A stretch of DNA of 64,000 nt, taken from the NCBI RefSeq assembly GCF_030010555.1, contig NZ_JASCQP010000035.1:79304-143303 (forward strand). Direction: 5' to 3'. The DNA comes from Halomonas rhizosphaerae. GTDB taxonomy: Bacteria > Pseudomonadota > Gammaproteobacteria > Pseudomonadales > Halomonadaceae. The position numbers were made by a program, and so were the translations under genes. The notes under the pieces are model-generated. The model made no database searches. It was not told the origin of the DNA and saw only the letters and a list, made by a program, of their open reading frames with translations. Numbering within the stretch: the first letter of the stretch is position 1; the number at the start of each line of letters is the position of its first letter. Shown here one piece after another: positions 18,888 through 30,755 of the stretch.

Positions 18888-19324
18888 GTTCCAGATGCTC
18901 CCCCGGCAGGGTGCTGATCCGCGAAGCAGGGTGGAGAAGCCAGCTCGCGATCCGCCTCGTCTTCTTCATATAGCGCTCTCTGGATCGCCTCACCGAGGAT
19001 CGGAAGATGTGACCCTTCCAGGTCACGGGCCGCCGATAGCAGCGTCAGCCGGCCCTGCCGGGCGTGTCGCATCAGCGGGATCAGGTTCTCGGGCGCATCC
19101 CGCAGTTCTCCTCGGTAGCGAGTACAGAACACCTCCTCGCTGATCTCGCCAAGGTGGTATTGACGGCGCAGCGCAGGTGAGGGGGACGCGTCCCGGTACC
19201 AGTCGGTAAGAGCAAGGCTCTCGCGGCGCTTGCCGCGTGGCCAGAGGCGATCGACCAGCACTCTGGCACCATCCTCGGCATGCACCGGCTGGTAAATTCT
19301 CTTGAACACGATCTGATAGGCCAT
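18884..19324 (-). CDS. DUF488 family protein (YeaO-like)
   Basis: 146 residues. The family signature [20 protein letters not shown], the [13 protein letters not shown] segment and the later LTLLSAARD identify DUF488. The biochemical role is not established. The gene is convergent with sthA (four-base overlap) and sits two bases from the next minus-strand gene, so it is probably co-transcribed with the PA2778/PA2779-type pair upstream. Confidence 0.85.
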   Translation of the reverse strand: MAYQIVFKRIYQPVHAEDGARVLVDRLWPRGKRRESLALTDWYRDASPSPALRRQYHLGEISEEVFCTRYRGELRDAPENLIPLMRHARQGRLTLLSAARDLEGSHLPILGEAIQRALYEEDEADRELASPPCFADQHPAGGASGT

Positions 19325-19326
19325 CG

Positions 19327-20295
19327 TTAGCCTCCCGCCTTCAGGTCATGAAGCACTTGCCGGGCCTGCTCCTGCCAGGCACCGGGGAGGGCGACCGCTC
19401 GCTGCAGGGCCTTGCGGGCCTCATCTGGCTCCCCCAGCTCGCGATGCAGCAGCCCCAGATTGAGCCAGGCCACGGCGAGGTCAGGCTCCTGCGCCACGGC
19501 CTGCTCGAAGGCGTCGATGGCCCCTTGGCTGTCGCCGGTGGCGTGGCGGGTATTGCCCAGCGCGAAATGACCCATGGCCGTTTCCGGATACCGTTCCGTG
19601 AAGGCTTCCCAGGCGGGCAGGGCGGCCTTCGCCCCCTGGACGCGCTCGAAGTCGGCGATGGCGTCCAGGGCGGCCTTACCGTCGCCCGTGGCGGGCATCT
19701 CGCCCGGGGGCAGGGCGACGAATGCCCAGCGGTCGCTGCGGGCCCAGGTGGCATCGAACCGCTTGACGGATTCGACGCGTTCCGGCTCCATGCCGCTGTG
19801 CAGGATCATCGTCTCCTCGTCCAGGTCGAAGCCGATGGCAACGGCGTAGTGCCAGACTGGCCAGGCGGGCAGGGACAGGTTCTGCATCACCACCACCGGA
19901 TGGCCGGCGTCGATCTCGGTGAGCAGGGCATCGAGGTTGCCGTCGATGCTGAAGGGAATTCGGCCGTGGCGACGCACCGTGCCCAGCATCTCGGGTTGCA
20001 CGCTGCCTTCTCGCCCGGGCAGGAAAACCTGGGAAATTAGGGTGTCGACGTCGACATCGACACCGCCGTCGTTGAGCACCATGGCCAGCGAGGCGGGGCC
20101 GCACTGGTAGTCGCGCTGCCCATGGAAGGGGGTGTCCTCGAGCAGCGCCCGGCGGGGTAGCTCGCGTTCGGTGGTGTCGGCGAGCTGCGGGGTAGAGGCG
20201 CAGCCCGCCAGTGTCAGGAGCAGCAGCACCAACGCAAGAACGCCCGCGACGCGGGCGTTCCTGATATGCGGCTGCCTATCACGGCAGTGCATCAT
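19327..20295 (-). CDS. PA2778-type lipoprotein with C39-like peptidase and TPR domains
   Basis: 322 residues. A lipobox TLAGC (Cys32) predicts a lipoprotein. A papain-like C39-type domain follows, with Cys65 in YQCGPASLAMVLND, a histidine in VWHYAVAIGFD and an acidic/Asn region after it. The C-terminal third contains tetratricopeptide-like repeats (AMGHFALGNTRHATGD; AVAWLNLGLLHRELGE). It matches the PA2778-family cysteine peptidase of Pseudomonas, whose substrate is unknown. It is 11 bases downstream of the PA2779-like gene, its usual neighbour. Confidence 0.82.
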   Translation of the reverse strand: MMHCRDRQPHIRNARVAGVLALVLLLLTLAGCASTPQLADTTERELPRRALLEDTPFHGQRDYQCGPASLAMVLNDGGVDVDVDTLISQVFLPGREGSVQPEMLGTVRRHGRIPFSIDGNLDALLTEIDAGHPVVVMQNLSLPAWPVWHYAVAIGFDLDEETMILHSGMEPERVESVKRFDATWARSDRWAFVALPPGEMPATGDGKAALDAIADFERVQGAKAALPAWEAFTERYPETAMGHFALGNTRHATGDSQGAIDAFEQAVAQEPDLAVAWLNLGLLHRELGEPDEARKALQRAVALPGAWQEQARQVLHDLKAGG

Positions 20296-20306
20296 GGGGA
20301 TCGTGC

Positions 20307-20705
20307 TCAGCGGGTGAAGGGAAAGACATTGGTCAGGCCAAGGATGTCGGTGACCAGCAGGATCACGAAGACGGCGAACAGGGCGCCGACCACGCTGGCA
20401 CCGGCCGGCAGCTGCTCGAGCTGATCGGCCATCTGGGCGGCTTCCGCATCGGAGAGGGCGGCCACACGGGCTTCCACTTCGGCGGGGTCGACACCCTGGG
20501 CGACCAGCTGCTCCTGGACGTCGTCACGGGCGAGGATCTCGTGGATCCGCTCCCGGTCCCCCTGGGTGCGTTCGACGTTCAGCGCGTCCTGAGTCGTGAC
20601 CAGGCCACTGCCAGGACTGGCCGGCGCGGCGGCCACCGGCAGGCTGCCCAGCACCAGGGCGGCAATCAGCAGCGGGCTGAGGTAACGGCAGATCTTCTTC
20701 ATCAT
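20307..20705 (-). CDS. PA2779-family small membrane protein
   Basis: 132 residues with an N-terminal signal peptide (about 1-27, ending PVAAAPA), a central charged helical part (RERIHEILARDDVQEQLVAQ), and one C-terminal membrane helix (ALFAVFVILLVTDILGLTN). It fits the PA2779 family, found next to PA2778-type peptidases. I infer a functional pair, possibly an inner-membrane or periplasmic partner or substrate of the peptidase. Ribosome site AAGGA precedes the first of two start ATGs. Confidence 0.8.
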   Translation of the reverse strand: MMKKICRYLSPLLIAALVLGSLPVAAAPASPGSGLVTTQDALNVERTQGDRERIHEILARDDVQEQLVAQGVDPAEVEARVAALSDAEAAQMADQLEQLPAGASVVGALFAVFVILLVTDILGLTNVFPFTR

Positions 20706-20827
20706 GTCGGTGTTCCTTTTTCTTGGGTTGGGCTTCCGGCTCCAAGCTTCGGCGTACCTGCTTCCCTGCAGGCCGACGAAACCACGATGCCCTTCCAGTA
20801 TAGGACGGAATGATGTGAGATTTCATG

Positions 20828-20857
20828 CCCTTGTGGGAGTTGAGTCGTTTTCGCGAT
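20828..20857. repeat. REP-like fragment
   Basis: CCCTTGTGGGAG, then 11 bases, then TCGCGAT. The same two blocks occur upstream of trpF at 37262-37306. This is reminiscent of the GGAGCGAA...TTCGCGAT REP elements of pseudomonads and halomonads. Confidence 0.45.
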
Positions 20858-20864
20858 AGAGGCA

Positions 20865-21923
20865 TCAGCCTATCCGGTAGGACGAGGGCAACTCGGCCAG
20901 CAGGCCGCGGCCGCCGGCCAGGGTCAAAGCCAGGTCGTGTAGGCCATCCCACAGCGGCACGCTGCTGCCCCCCTTGATCGCAAGGTCCAGGCGCTGGGCG
21001 AAGAGCAGCAGCTTGTGCAGTCGCTTCAGGGGCAGCCGGGTGATGGCCTGCTGGTAGGCCGGGCGGCGCTTCTCGAAGATCGGCGGCTTCTGGGCCTTGC
21101 AGGCATGCTCCAGGCTCTGGCCCTGGTCGAGGTGCTGCTGGAGCGAGAGCAGGAGGCGCAGCTCCCGGGACAGCGCCCATAGCACGATGGGCGCCTCGAC
21201 CCCCTCGCCGCGCAGGCCGGCCATGATCCGCGTGACTCGGGCTCGCTCGCCCTTGAGACAGGCGTCCATCAGGGTGAAGACGTCATAGCGGGCACTGTCC
21301 TCCACGCCACCGGCGACTTCCCGGGGGCCGACCCGAGCGCCCGCTGGCAGCATCAGGGCCAGCTTCTGCAACTCCTGATCGGCGGCGAGCAGGTTGCCCT
21401 CGGTGCGCTCGCCGAGCAGTCGGGCGGCATCGAGGTCCAGGGAGAGGCCGTGGCGGGAGGCTCGGTCGCGCAGCCAGAAGCCCAGGCGTGAGGGATCCAC
21501 CGGCCAGACTGGGACGAAGAGCCCGAGCTTGTCCAGGGCCTTGAACCAGGCGCTCTTCTGCTCGCGGTAGTCGAGCTTGCCGGTGGAGAGCAGCAGGACG
21601 TCGTCGCTGCCCTTGAGGGACTCGGCGTAGTCGCGCAGCGCCTTGGCGCCTTCCTGGCCGGGCTTGCCACTGCTCAGTCGCACCTCGATAAGCCGCCGCG
21701 TGGCGAACAGCGAGAGGCTGGCGGCGGCCTCGGTCAGGCGCCCCCAGGCGAAGTTGGCCTCCACGTGCAGGATCTCGCGCTCCTCGACCCCGGCCTGGCG
21801 GGCGGCGGCGCGAACGGCGTCGCAGGCCTCCATGTGCTGCAGCGGCTCCTCGCCGGATACGATCACCACCGGGGGCAGCTTCCTGGCCAGCGCATCCTCG
21901 AGCTTGTCGGCGAATATCTTCAC
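20865..21923 (-). CDS. holA: DNA polymerase III delta subunit
   Basis: 352 residues. It starts MKIFADKLEDALARKLPPVVI followed by VSGEEPL, the typical beginning of HolA. The middle segment RLLGERTEGNLLAADQELQKL is the conserved helical motif of the clamp-loader delta subunit. It opens the sliding clamp within the clamp loader. It is the last gene of the leuS-lptE-holA operon, an order conserved widely in gammaproteobacteria. Confidence 0.95.
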   Translation of the reverse strand: MKIFADKLEDALARKLPPVVIVSGEEPLQHMEACDAVRAAARQAGVEEREILHVEANFAWGRLTEAAASLSLFATRRLIEVRLSSGKPGQEGAKALRDYAESLKGSDDVLLLSTGKLDYREQKSAWFKALDKLGLFVPVWPVDPSRLGFWLRDRASRHGLSLDLDAARLLGERTEGNLLAADQELQKLALMLPAGARVGPREVAGGVEDSARYDVFTLMDACLKGERARVTRIMAGLRGEGVEAPIVLWALSRELRLLLSLQQHLDQGQSLEHACKAQKPPIFEKRRPAYQQAITRLPLKRLHKLLLFAQRLDLAIKGGSSVPLWDGLHDLALTLAGGRGLLAELPSSYRIG

Positions 21924-21947
21924 GACAGTACCTTCACGAAAGCACCT

Positions 21948-22439
21948 TCACGGCGTGTCCAGCGCGCGCAGGCGGTCCATCAGTTGGCGCACGGCCGCTT
22001 CTCGCAGCCGATCACGAGTGGCCTCGCGCAGGTCATCCTGGGCCAGCAGTTCGTCATCGTTGACCGTCAGGCGCTCACTGACCTCCAGGCGCTGCTGGTC
22101 GAGCAGGTAGGCACCGTCGTCGCGGCGTTGCACCGAGAAGGGCACCTCCAGGCTCATCTCCAGTTCACGCGGCCCGCTTTCGAGCACGCTCAGGCGCCGC
22201 TCACGGAAGCGCTCCGCGCCCAGGTTGAGCACTCGGTCCGCCTGGTCATCGATCCGGGTGCCGGCCCGCTCCAGTCGGCGGGTGACCAGCCGGGCCAACT
22301 CGCTGTCCGTGCCCTCCAGGGCCAGGGACTCGATGGTCACCAGCGGCTGGTCGAGGCCGCGCAGGCGAAAGCCGCAGGCGGCCAGCGCCAGGGAGGCGCC
22401 GGCGGCGAGGCCGAGTTGTAGTAGGGTTCGGCGCTGCAT
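21948..22439 (-). CDS. lptE: LPS-assembly lipoprotein LptE
   Basis: 163 residues. The signal peptide ends in a lipobox ALAAC (Cys22), followed by GFRLRG, the usual LptE mature start. LptE is the outer-membrane lipoprotein that plugs the LptD barrel and helps insert lipopolysaccharide. It lies between leuS (27 bases upstream) and holA (24 bases downstream) in the conserved operon. Confidence 0.93.
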   Translation of the reverse strand: MQRRTLLQLGLAAGASLALAACGFRLRGLDQPLVTIESLALEGTDSELARLVTRRLERAGTRIDDQADRVLNLGAERFRERRLSVLESGPRELEMSLEVPFSVQRRDDGAYLLDQQRLEVSERLTVNDDELLAQDDLREATRDRLREAAVRQLMDRLRALDTP

Positions 22440-22466
22440 GAGTCTCTCCCCGTCAGGGTGCGGCGT

Positions 22467-25199
<2,733 letters not shown>

Positions 25200-25297
25200 T
25201 TACTGGCTGGCCGCTAGGATACCCCAGCATGGCGGCCGGCGGCTACGGGGCAGCGCCGCCTGGCCGGACGCCCCAATCGCGATTCGAGGAGATCAGC

Positions 25298-25813
25298 ATG
25301 AGCGAGCACAAGGACCCGCACCAGGAACACCGCCTTCGCGAGGGCTACGAGCGCATGCTCGACCGGCTGCGCGAGGGGGCCGACGAGCTGACCTGGGAGA
25401 ACCTGCAGCAGGAGCTCGACGAGGCGGTGGAGTTCGAGGCCGAGCTGGAGGAGTTCACCAAGGACGAACTGTCGCTGCTGCGCGCCTGGGTCGAGCGCGA
25501 TCTGAAGGAGATGCGTCGCTACCTCAATGCTGGCGGCGATAGCGTGGCCACCTGGCTGGGGATCGACCTCTCCATGCTGTCACGCAAGGTGGTGGAGTCA
25601 CTGCTTTCCATCGCCGATCGCAGCGTGATCGAGCGGGAACAGCTCGAGGATGACCTGGAGGCGTCACGCGCCGACTATGTCGCCGGCGAGATGGCCGTCC
25701 CAGGGCGCATGGCCTGCGTGCACTGTGAAGCCATCGTGGAGCTGGAAGGGGTGACGCGGATCGAGCCCTGTCACCAGTGTGGCCATCGCTACTTCGTGCG
25801 TGCACCGAAGTAG
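25298..25813 (+). CDS. Zinc-ribbon protein, DUF1451 family
   Basis: 171 residues from the ATG at 25298 (GAGGAGAT upstream); the open frame extends 5' but without support. A long acidic helical N-terminal part (ERMLDRLREGADELTWENL; ELEEFTKDELSLLRAW) is followed by a C-terminal zinc ribbon with CVHCEAI and CHQCGHRYF. This is the DUF1451 arrangement, commonly encoded next to leuS. Its function is not known; the coiled helices and ribbon suggest a protein or nucleic-acid binding adaptor. Confidence 0.85.
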   Translation: MSEHKDPHQEHRLREGYERMLDRLREGADELTWENLQQELDEAVEFEAELEEFTKDELSLLRAWVERDLKEMRRYLNAGGDSVATWLGIDLSMLSRKVVESLLSIADRSVIEREQLEDDLEASRADYVAGEMAVPGRMACVHCEAIVELEGVTRIEPCHQCGHRYFVRAPK

Positions 25814-25847
25814 ATTCTCTCCCGACAGAGGCAATCCCATCGCAACT

Positions 25848-25950
25848 TCAGATCGCGATGGCGCCGGTAGGCGCCCAGGATAACCCCACCGCCGCTGCGC
25901 GGCGGATCGCGACGCAAGTCGAGGCGTCGAACCGTTCGCTCCTACTGGGC
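25848..25950. repeat. REP-like intergenic sequence
   Basis: Contains GATCGCGATGGCGCC, a short GGCGCC stem, GATCGCGACG, and GTCGAACCGTTCGCTCCTAC. These are REP-like building blocks. Bases 25923-25943 match 27367-27387 in inverted orientation at 20 of 21 positions. The two copies flank the membrane-protein gene. Confidence 0.6.
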
Positions 25951-25965
25951 GGCCTCTTCACTACC

Positions 25966-27294
25966 TTAAAGGCTTGCCTCCATTACCAGGATGGCACCCA
26001 CCACCAGCAGCGTCATGATGGCGGCATAGCCAAGGTTATGGCACATCATCGTCGTCCCGCTGACGCCGTAGCGCCCCTGCAGCGAGAGGTTGATGCCGGA
26101 AAGGGGGCCGACGCTGGTCCCCACCGCCCAGGAGGCCAGGGCCACGAAGGCGAAAAGGGTCTGCCGGCCGGCGTCCAGATCGAGCATCGAGGCGAGTACC
26201 GACACGCCGATGATGGGGTGGAGCCCGGCCACGGCACTGACGACGATGGCCAGGAAGCTGGCGATGGCCTCCAGCGGGCCGAACTGGCCGAAGAGCGTCC
26301 AGGTGCTGCCGGTGGCGGCAGTAATGAACGTCGAGAGTCCCAGGGTCAGCAGCCCTGCGCAGAGGAACAGCGAGATCTCGCCTCTCATGGCCGGCAGTCG
26401 AGTGAGGGTGTGCTGATGGACCCGGTGAAGTGTCCAGTGCGGCCCGCGGGGCAGGTTGGCGAGCAGCGCCACGCCCGGCAACAGGAAGGTGATGATGCTG
26501 ACGATGGAGAGCCTGGGCGTGATGACGTAATGGAACAGCATCACCAGCGCCGCCATGCTCACCGGCATCAGCAGGCTGCGCGGCGACAGCGAGAAGCCGG
26601 CGGTTTCGGTGAGCTCGAAACGGCGCGAGAGCTCCCCGACCGTCAGCATGCCCGACACCATGGCCAGGGGCAGGCCGAAGGTGAGGATCGTGGCGTAGTG
26701 CATCGCTGGTGCCAGGGTCATGACCACCCCCATGGAGGCGAAGAAGGGCGACCAGAGCGCGGCACTGGAAAGGCCGCGGTTGAGGCCCAGTAGCTGGGGC
26801 GTGGAGAGCGGTGCGCGGCGTTCCAGGCGATCGCCGACCATGAACACCGTGGAGAGATTGAGGATCGAGCCGAGCAGGTGGACGCCCAGCCAGGTGCCTA
26901 GCATGCCGCGGGCCCCGGTCAGCGCCTTGCCGGGGGGGCGTGACCGCCCGCGCAGGTTGCCGATCAGGCCAATGAAGCTGACCCCGACCAGCATGGCGAC
27001 CACGTAGGTGTTGCCGTCGAGGATGCCTGGCCAGTCGATTTTGGCACCGTGCCAGGTGCGAGCCAGGATAAGCAGCCCCAGGCCAAGGGCGGCGAGTATG
27101 CCCGCTTGGCGCCGTGTGCGCCGGGGGATATCGATCCACAGCAGGGCCGTGGCCAGCCACAGGCAGTAGCTCACCGCATGTGCCAGCGGGAGCAGGTTCG
27201 TGAACTGCGCCACCTGGAGGACCAGCCCGGCAAGGACCAGCCCGCCGGCCAGGGCGTGGCGAGGTGTGATCGGCGATGCAGCGTTGTCGGGCAC
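25966..27294 (-). CDS. Multi-pass membrane protein, probable transporter of unknown substrate
   Basis: 442 residues, very hydrophobic, with about eleven or twelve predicted membrane helices (for example LAGGLVLAGLVLQV, YVVAMLVGVSFIGLIG, LSIVSIITFLLPGVALLA). Pairs of short re-entrant-like glycine-rich stretches occur (GLHPIIGVSVLAS; SWAVGTSVGPLSGINLS). This is the look of ion-transporter-superfamily permeases, but I do not recognise a named family. Inverted REP-like sequences lie on both sides. The neighbouring LysR gene is on the same strand upstream, so the regulator could affect it. Function is open. Confidence 0.7.
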   Translation of the reverse strand: MPDNAASPITPRHALAGGLVLAGLVLQVAQFTNLLPLAHAVSYCLWLATALLWIDIPRRTRRQAGILAALGLGLLILARTWHGAKIDWPGILDGNTYVVAMLVGVSFIGLIGNLRGRSRPPGKALTGARGMLGTWLGVHLLGSILNLSTVFMVGDRLERRAPLSTPQLLGLNRGLSSAALWSPFFASMGVVMTLAPAMHYATILTFGLPLAMVSGMLTVGELSRRFELTETAGFSLSPRSLLMPVSMAALVMLFHYVITPRLSIVSIITFLLPGVALLANLPRGPHWTLHRVHQHTLTRLPAMRGEISLFLCAGLLTLGLSTFITAATGSTWTLFGQFGPLEAIASFLAIVVSAVAGLHPIIGVSVLASMLDLDAGRQTLFAFVALASWAVGTSVGPLSGINLSLQGRYGVSGTTMMCHNLGYAAIMTLLVVGAILVMEASL

Positions 27295-27366
27295 TGAACT
27301 GAGTTCCTGACGAAAATGATGAGCAGTCTAAATAATCTACTGGGAGTTTGTACCTTTGCTGGCGGC

Positions 27367-27387
27367 AGGAGCGAACGGTTCGATGCC
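27367..27387. repeat. REP-like sequence, inverted partner of 25923-25943
   Basis: Contains GAGCGAACGGTTCGATG. It differs from the reverse complement of 25923-25943 at one position out of 21. Confidence 0.55.
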
Positions 27388-27422
27388 CCGCCTGGCGTTG
27401 CGATGAACCAGGTCAGTCGTGT

Positions 27423-28316
27423 TCAGCCCCACTCCCTGGCCGCCGGCTCGCGTGCGGCATCGAGCTGGGCGAGCATGGCCCGGGCCGGGTTGGATAGGGT
27501 GCGGCTGCGATGCACGAGATAGCCCAGGGGGCGGTGGATGGGGGGATGGTCGACGTCCAGCTCGTGCAGTTCGCCGGCCACCAGGCGCTCCGGCAGCAGG
27601 CTCCACCCCAGGCCGATGGCGGTCATCATCTTCAGTGTCTCCAGGTAGTTGGTGGAAAGCGCCACCGGCAGGTCCAGTCCGGCGGAGGCGAAGCGTGACT
27701 CGATCAGGCCGCGGGTGAAGGTCATCGGGCCGGGCAGTACCGCGTCGAAGGCACACAACTCCTGAAGGGCCAGACGTCCCCGGCCGGCGAGGGGGTGGTC
27801 GGAAGCACAGACGAAGCACAGTCGGTCGATCCACACCGGTACCACCTGGAGTTGCGAATCGGGATGCGGTGCCAGGGTGACCACGGCCATCTCGAGCTCG
27901 CCGTCCAGCACCCCCTGATAGGCGAGCTCGGAATCCAGGAAGTGCAGGTCGAGCCGCACATCCGTGTGTTCGCGGGTATAGGCCTTGAGCAACGGCGGAA
28001 GCCGGTGCAGACCGATATGGTGGCTGGTGGCCAACGTCAGGCTGCCAGCCACGCTACCCTCGAGGTTGCCCAGCGCCCGGCGGCTGTCGTCGACCATCAC
28101 TAGGATCTGTCGCGCCCGGGGCAGCAGTACCCGACCGGCTTCGGTGAGGCTCACGCGCCGACCGATACGGTCGAACAGCCGGGCATCGATCTGGCCCTCC
28201 AGCACGGCGATGCGCTTGCTGACAGCCGGCTGGGTCAGGTGCAGTTGCTCGGCGGCGCGGGAAAAGCTCCCGCTGTCGGCCACGGCGAGAAAGGCCTGTA
28301 GGCTCTGCGTATCCAT
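27423..28316 (-). CDS. LysR-family transcriptional regulator
   Basis: 297 residues from the ATG at 28316 (MDTQSLQAFLAVADSGSF). The open frame extends upstream, but this is where LysR similarity starts. The winged helix-turn-helix is at about 3-62 (FSRAAEQLHLTQPAVSKRI), followed by a periplasmic-binding-like effector domain. It is divergent from leuC, as a LysR gene is in Pseudomonas. The gap between them carries two dyads that could be its operators. It may regulate leuCD; the effector is unknown. Confidence 0.9.
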   Translation of the reverse strand: MDTQSLQAFLAVADSGSFSRAAEQLHLTQPAVSKRIAVLEGQIDARLFDRIGRRVSLTEAGRVLLPRARQILVMVDDSRRALGNLEGSVAGSLTLATSHHIGLHRLPPLLKAYTREHTDVRLDLHFLDSELAYQGVLDGELEMAVVTLAPHPDSQLQVVPVWIDRLCFVCASDHPLAGRGRLALQELCAFDAVLPGPMTFTRGLIESRFASAGLDLPVALSTNYLETLKMMTAIGLGWSLLPERLVAGELHELDVDHPPIHRPLGYLVHRSRTLSNPARAMLAQLDAAREPAAREWG

Positions 28317-28340
28317 GGGCGGCTCCGTGGCGAGGTTTTC

Positions 28341-28390
28341 GGATTCCTTCAAGGAATCCAATCCATAAATAACATGAATTGATTTTATGG
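28341..28390. promoter_or_regulatory. Dyads in the lysR-leuC intergenic region, candidate LysR operators
   Basis: GGATTCC-N5-GGAATCC at 28341-28359, and CCATAAA-N14-TTTATGG at 28363-28390. The stretch is AT-rich and lies 25-75 bases before the regulator start. LysR proteins bind dyads with a T-N11-A core next to their own divergent promoter. Assignment to this regulator is inference. Confidence 0.5.
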
Positions 28391-28440
28391 GCGAGGGGCG
28401 GGAAACTGTTCTCATAGCGTCGACCGCCGAGCATAAAAGT

Positions 28441-28539
28441 GGCGCCGGGGGCAGACCGGAAAGGAGGTCCTATGCCAGGGATGGCATCGGTAGCGTACAG
28501 GGAAGTATTTACAGCGCCTCCTTGGAGGTCTGCCCCCGG
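28441..28539. repeat. Palindromic intergenic element, copy 1 (leuC leader)
   Basis: About 99 bases that recur at 30756-30854 in inverted orientation with roughly ten mismatches and no gaps. The copy is itself a large hairpin. CCGGGGGCAGACC (28445-28457) pairs perfectly with 28527-28539. After a 3x3 internal loop, AAGGAGG (28461-28467) pairs with CCTCCTT (28517-28523). Inside lies a smaller ATGCCA-GGGA-TGGCAT hairpin. It resembles ERIC/MITE-type palindromic elements. It ends 67 bases before the leuC ATG and would be in its leader RNA. Confidence 0.85.
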
Positions 28540-28606
28540 TAAAGCCGCGGTGGTGGTGCAATTCCGAGACCGGACACGATAGGGCCCAGGGCCCGGGAGA
28601 AACGAC

Positions 28607-30058
28607 ATGGCAGGCCAGACACTCTACGACAAGCTGTGGACACAGCACCTCGTCAAGGAGCGCGATGACGGCACCGCGCTGATCTACATCGACCGTCAAC
28701 TGCTCCACGAGGTGACCTCGCCCCAGGCCTTCGAGGGCCTGCGCCTGGCGGGACGCAAGCCGTGGCGGATCGATGCCAACCTGGCCACCCCGGACCACAA
28801 CGTGCCCACCACGCTCAAGGAGCGCGCCGAGGGTAACGCCGGCATCAAGGACCCGGTGTCATTGATCCAGGTGCAGACCCTCGACGACAACTGCGTCGAG
28901 TTCGGCATCGAGGAGTTCAAGATCAACGACCCCCGCCAGGGCATCGTCCACGTGGTGGGCCCTGAGCAGGGCGCGACCCTGCCGGGGATGACCGTGGTCT
29001 GCGGTGATTCCCATACCGCTACCCACGGCGCCTTTGCCGCCCTGGCTCACGGCATCGGCACCTCCGAGGTGGAGCACGTGCTCGCCACCCAGTGCCTGCT
29101 GGCCCAGAAGATGAAGAACATGCAGGTGCGCGTCGAGGGCGAGCTCGGCACCGGCGTCACCGCCAAGGACATCGTGCTGGCCATCATCGGCAAGATCGGC
29201 ACCGCCGGGGGTACGGGCTATGCCATCGAGTTCGCCGGCAGCGCCATCCGCGAGCTTTCCATGGAAGGCCGGATGACCGTCTGCAACATGGCGATCGAGG
29301 CGGGGGCTCGGGTCGGGCTGATCGCCGTGGACGACACCACCATCGACTATCTGCGCGACCGCCACTACGCCCCGACGGGCGAGCAGTGGGACGCCGCGGT
29401 GGCCGACTGGCGCAACCTGGTCTCCGATCCCGACGCGGCCTTCGACAAGGTGGTGACCCTGGATGCCGCCGAGATCGAGCCGCAGGTCTCCTGGGGCACG
29501 AGCCCCGAGATGGTCACCGGCATCTCCGGCGAGGTGCCGGATCCGGCCGAGGCCGGCGACGAGACCATGCAGCGTGGCTACACCCGGGCACTCGAGTACA
29601 TGGGGCTGGCGCCAAAGCAGAAGATCACCGATATCCGCCTCGACAAGGTGTTCATCGGTTCCTGCACCAACTCGCGCATCGAGGATTTGCGCGAGGCGGC
29701 CAAGGTGGCGCGGGGCAAGAAGGTGGCCGACTCGATCAAGCTGGCCATGGTGGTGCCGGGCTCCGGCCTGGTGAAGCGCCAGGCCGAAGCGGAGGGCCTC
29801 GACAAGGTGTTCATCGAGGCGGGCTTCGAATGGCGTGAGCCGGGGTGTTCGATGTGCCTGGCGATGAACGCCGACAAGCTGGGTGCCGGCGAGCACTGCG
29901 CCTCCACCTCCAACCGCAACTTCGAGGGTCGCCAGGGGTTCGGCGGGCGCACCCACCTGGTCAGCCCGGCCATGGCGGCGGCCGCGGCCATCGCCGGCCA
30001 CTTCGTGGATGTGAGGCAGCTTGCCGCCAATGACGACGTCCAGAGTCAGGAGGCCTGA
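28607..30058 (+). CDS. leuC: 3-isopropylmalate dehydratase large subunit
   Basis: 483 residues. Aconitase-family signatures: [22 protein letters not shown], and the [4Fe-4S] ligands in GSCTNSR and CSMCLAMN. With LeuD it isomerises 2-isopropylmalate to 3-isopropylmalate in leucine synthesis. The C-terminus ([14 protein letters not shown]) is slightly longer than usual. leuD begins immediately after the stop. Confidence 0.97.
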   Translation: MAGQTLYDKLWTQHLVKERDDGTALIYIDRQLLHEVTSPQAFEGLRLAGRKPWRIDANLATPDHNVPTTLKERAEGNAGIKDPVSLIQVQTLDDNCVEFGIEEFKINDPRQGIVHVVGPEQGATLPGMTVVCGDSHTATHGAFAALAHGIGTSEVEHVLATQCLLAQKMKNMQVRVEGELGTGVTAKDIVLAIIGKIGTAGGTGYAIEFAGSAIRELSMEGRMTVCNMAIEAGARVGLIAVDDTTIDYLRDRHYAPTGEQWDAAVADWRNLVSDPDAAFDKVVTLDAAEIEPQVSWGTSPEMVTGISGEVPDPAEAGDETMQRGYTRALEYMGLAPKQKITDIRLDKVFIGSCTNSRIEDLREAAKVARGKKVADSIKLAMVVPGSGLVKRQAEAEGLDKVFIEAGFEWREPGCSMCLAMNADKLGAGEHCASTSNRNFEGRQGFGGRTHLVSPAMAAAAAIAGHFVDVRQLAANDDVQSQEA

Positions 30059-30715
30059 ATGATGAAGAAATTCGAACGCACCGAAGGCCTCGTCGCGCCG
30101 CTCGACCGGGCGAACGTCGACACCGACCTGATCATTCCCAAGCAGTTCCTCAAGTCGATCAAGCGCACCGGCTTCGGCGTCAACCTCTTCGACGAGCTGC
30201 GTTACCTCGATGAGGGTCAGCCCGGACAGGACTGCTCCCAGCGCCCGAAGAATCCCGACTTCGTGCTGAACCAGCCGCGCTATCAGGGGGCGAGCGTACT
30301 GCTGACGCGTCGCAACTTCGGTTGCGGAAGCTCGCGCGAGCACGCGCCCTGGGCCCTGGAGGACTTCGGCTTCCGCGTGGTGATCGCCCCGAGCTTTGCC
30401 GACATCTTCTACAACAACGCCTTCAAGAATGGCCTGCTGCTGGTGACCCTGCCCGAAGAGACCGTGGACCGCCTGTTCGCCGAGGTCGAGGCGAACGAGG
30501 GCTACCGGCTCGATGTGGATCTGGAGAACCAGCGGGTGATCACGCCGTCTGGCGAGATCCTCGAGTTCGAGGTGGACGAGTTCCGCAAGCACTGCCTGCT
30601 GGAAGGCCTGGACGACATCGGGCTCACGCTGAAGGACGAGGACGCCATCCGCGACTTCGAGGAGAAGCATCGCGCGGCGCGCCCCTGGTTGTTCCGCGAT
30701 TCCGCTCAGGCCTGA
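30059..30715 (+). CDS. leuD: 3-isopropylmalate dehydratase small subunit
   Basis: 218 residues. It contains the swivel-domain motifs [14 protein letters not shown] and [15 protein letters not shown]. It partners LeuC. The ATG starts one base after the leuC stop (two adjacent ATGs), so translation is probably coupled. Confidence 0.97.
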   Translation: MMKKFERTEGLVAPLDRANVDTDLIIPKQFLKSIKRTGFGVNLFDELRYLDEGQPGQDCSQRPKNPDFVLNQPRYQGASVLLTRRNFGCGSSREHAPWALEDFGFRVVIAPSFADIFYNNAFKNGLLLVTLPEETVDRLFAEVEANEGYRLDVDLENQRVITPSGEILEFEVDEFRKHCLLEGLDDIGLTLKDEDAIRDFEEKHRAARPWLFRDSAQA

Positions 30716-30755
30716 TACCCTCTCACACCCTTGCCGCCGGGAGCGCGGGGCTGGT

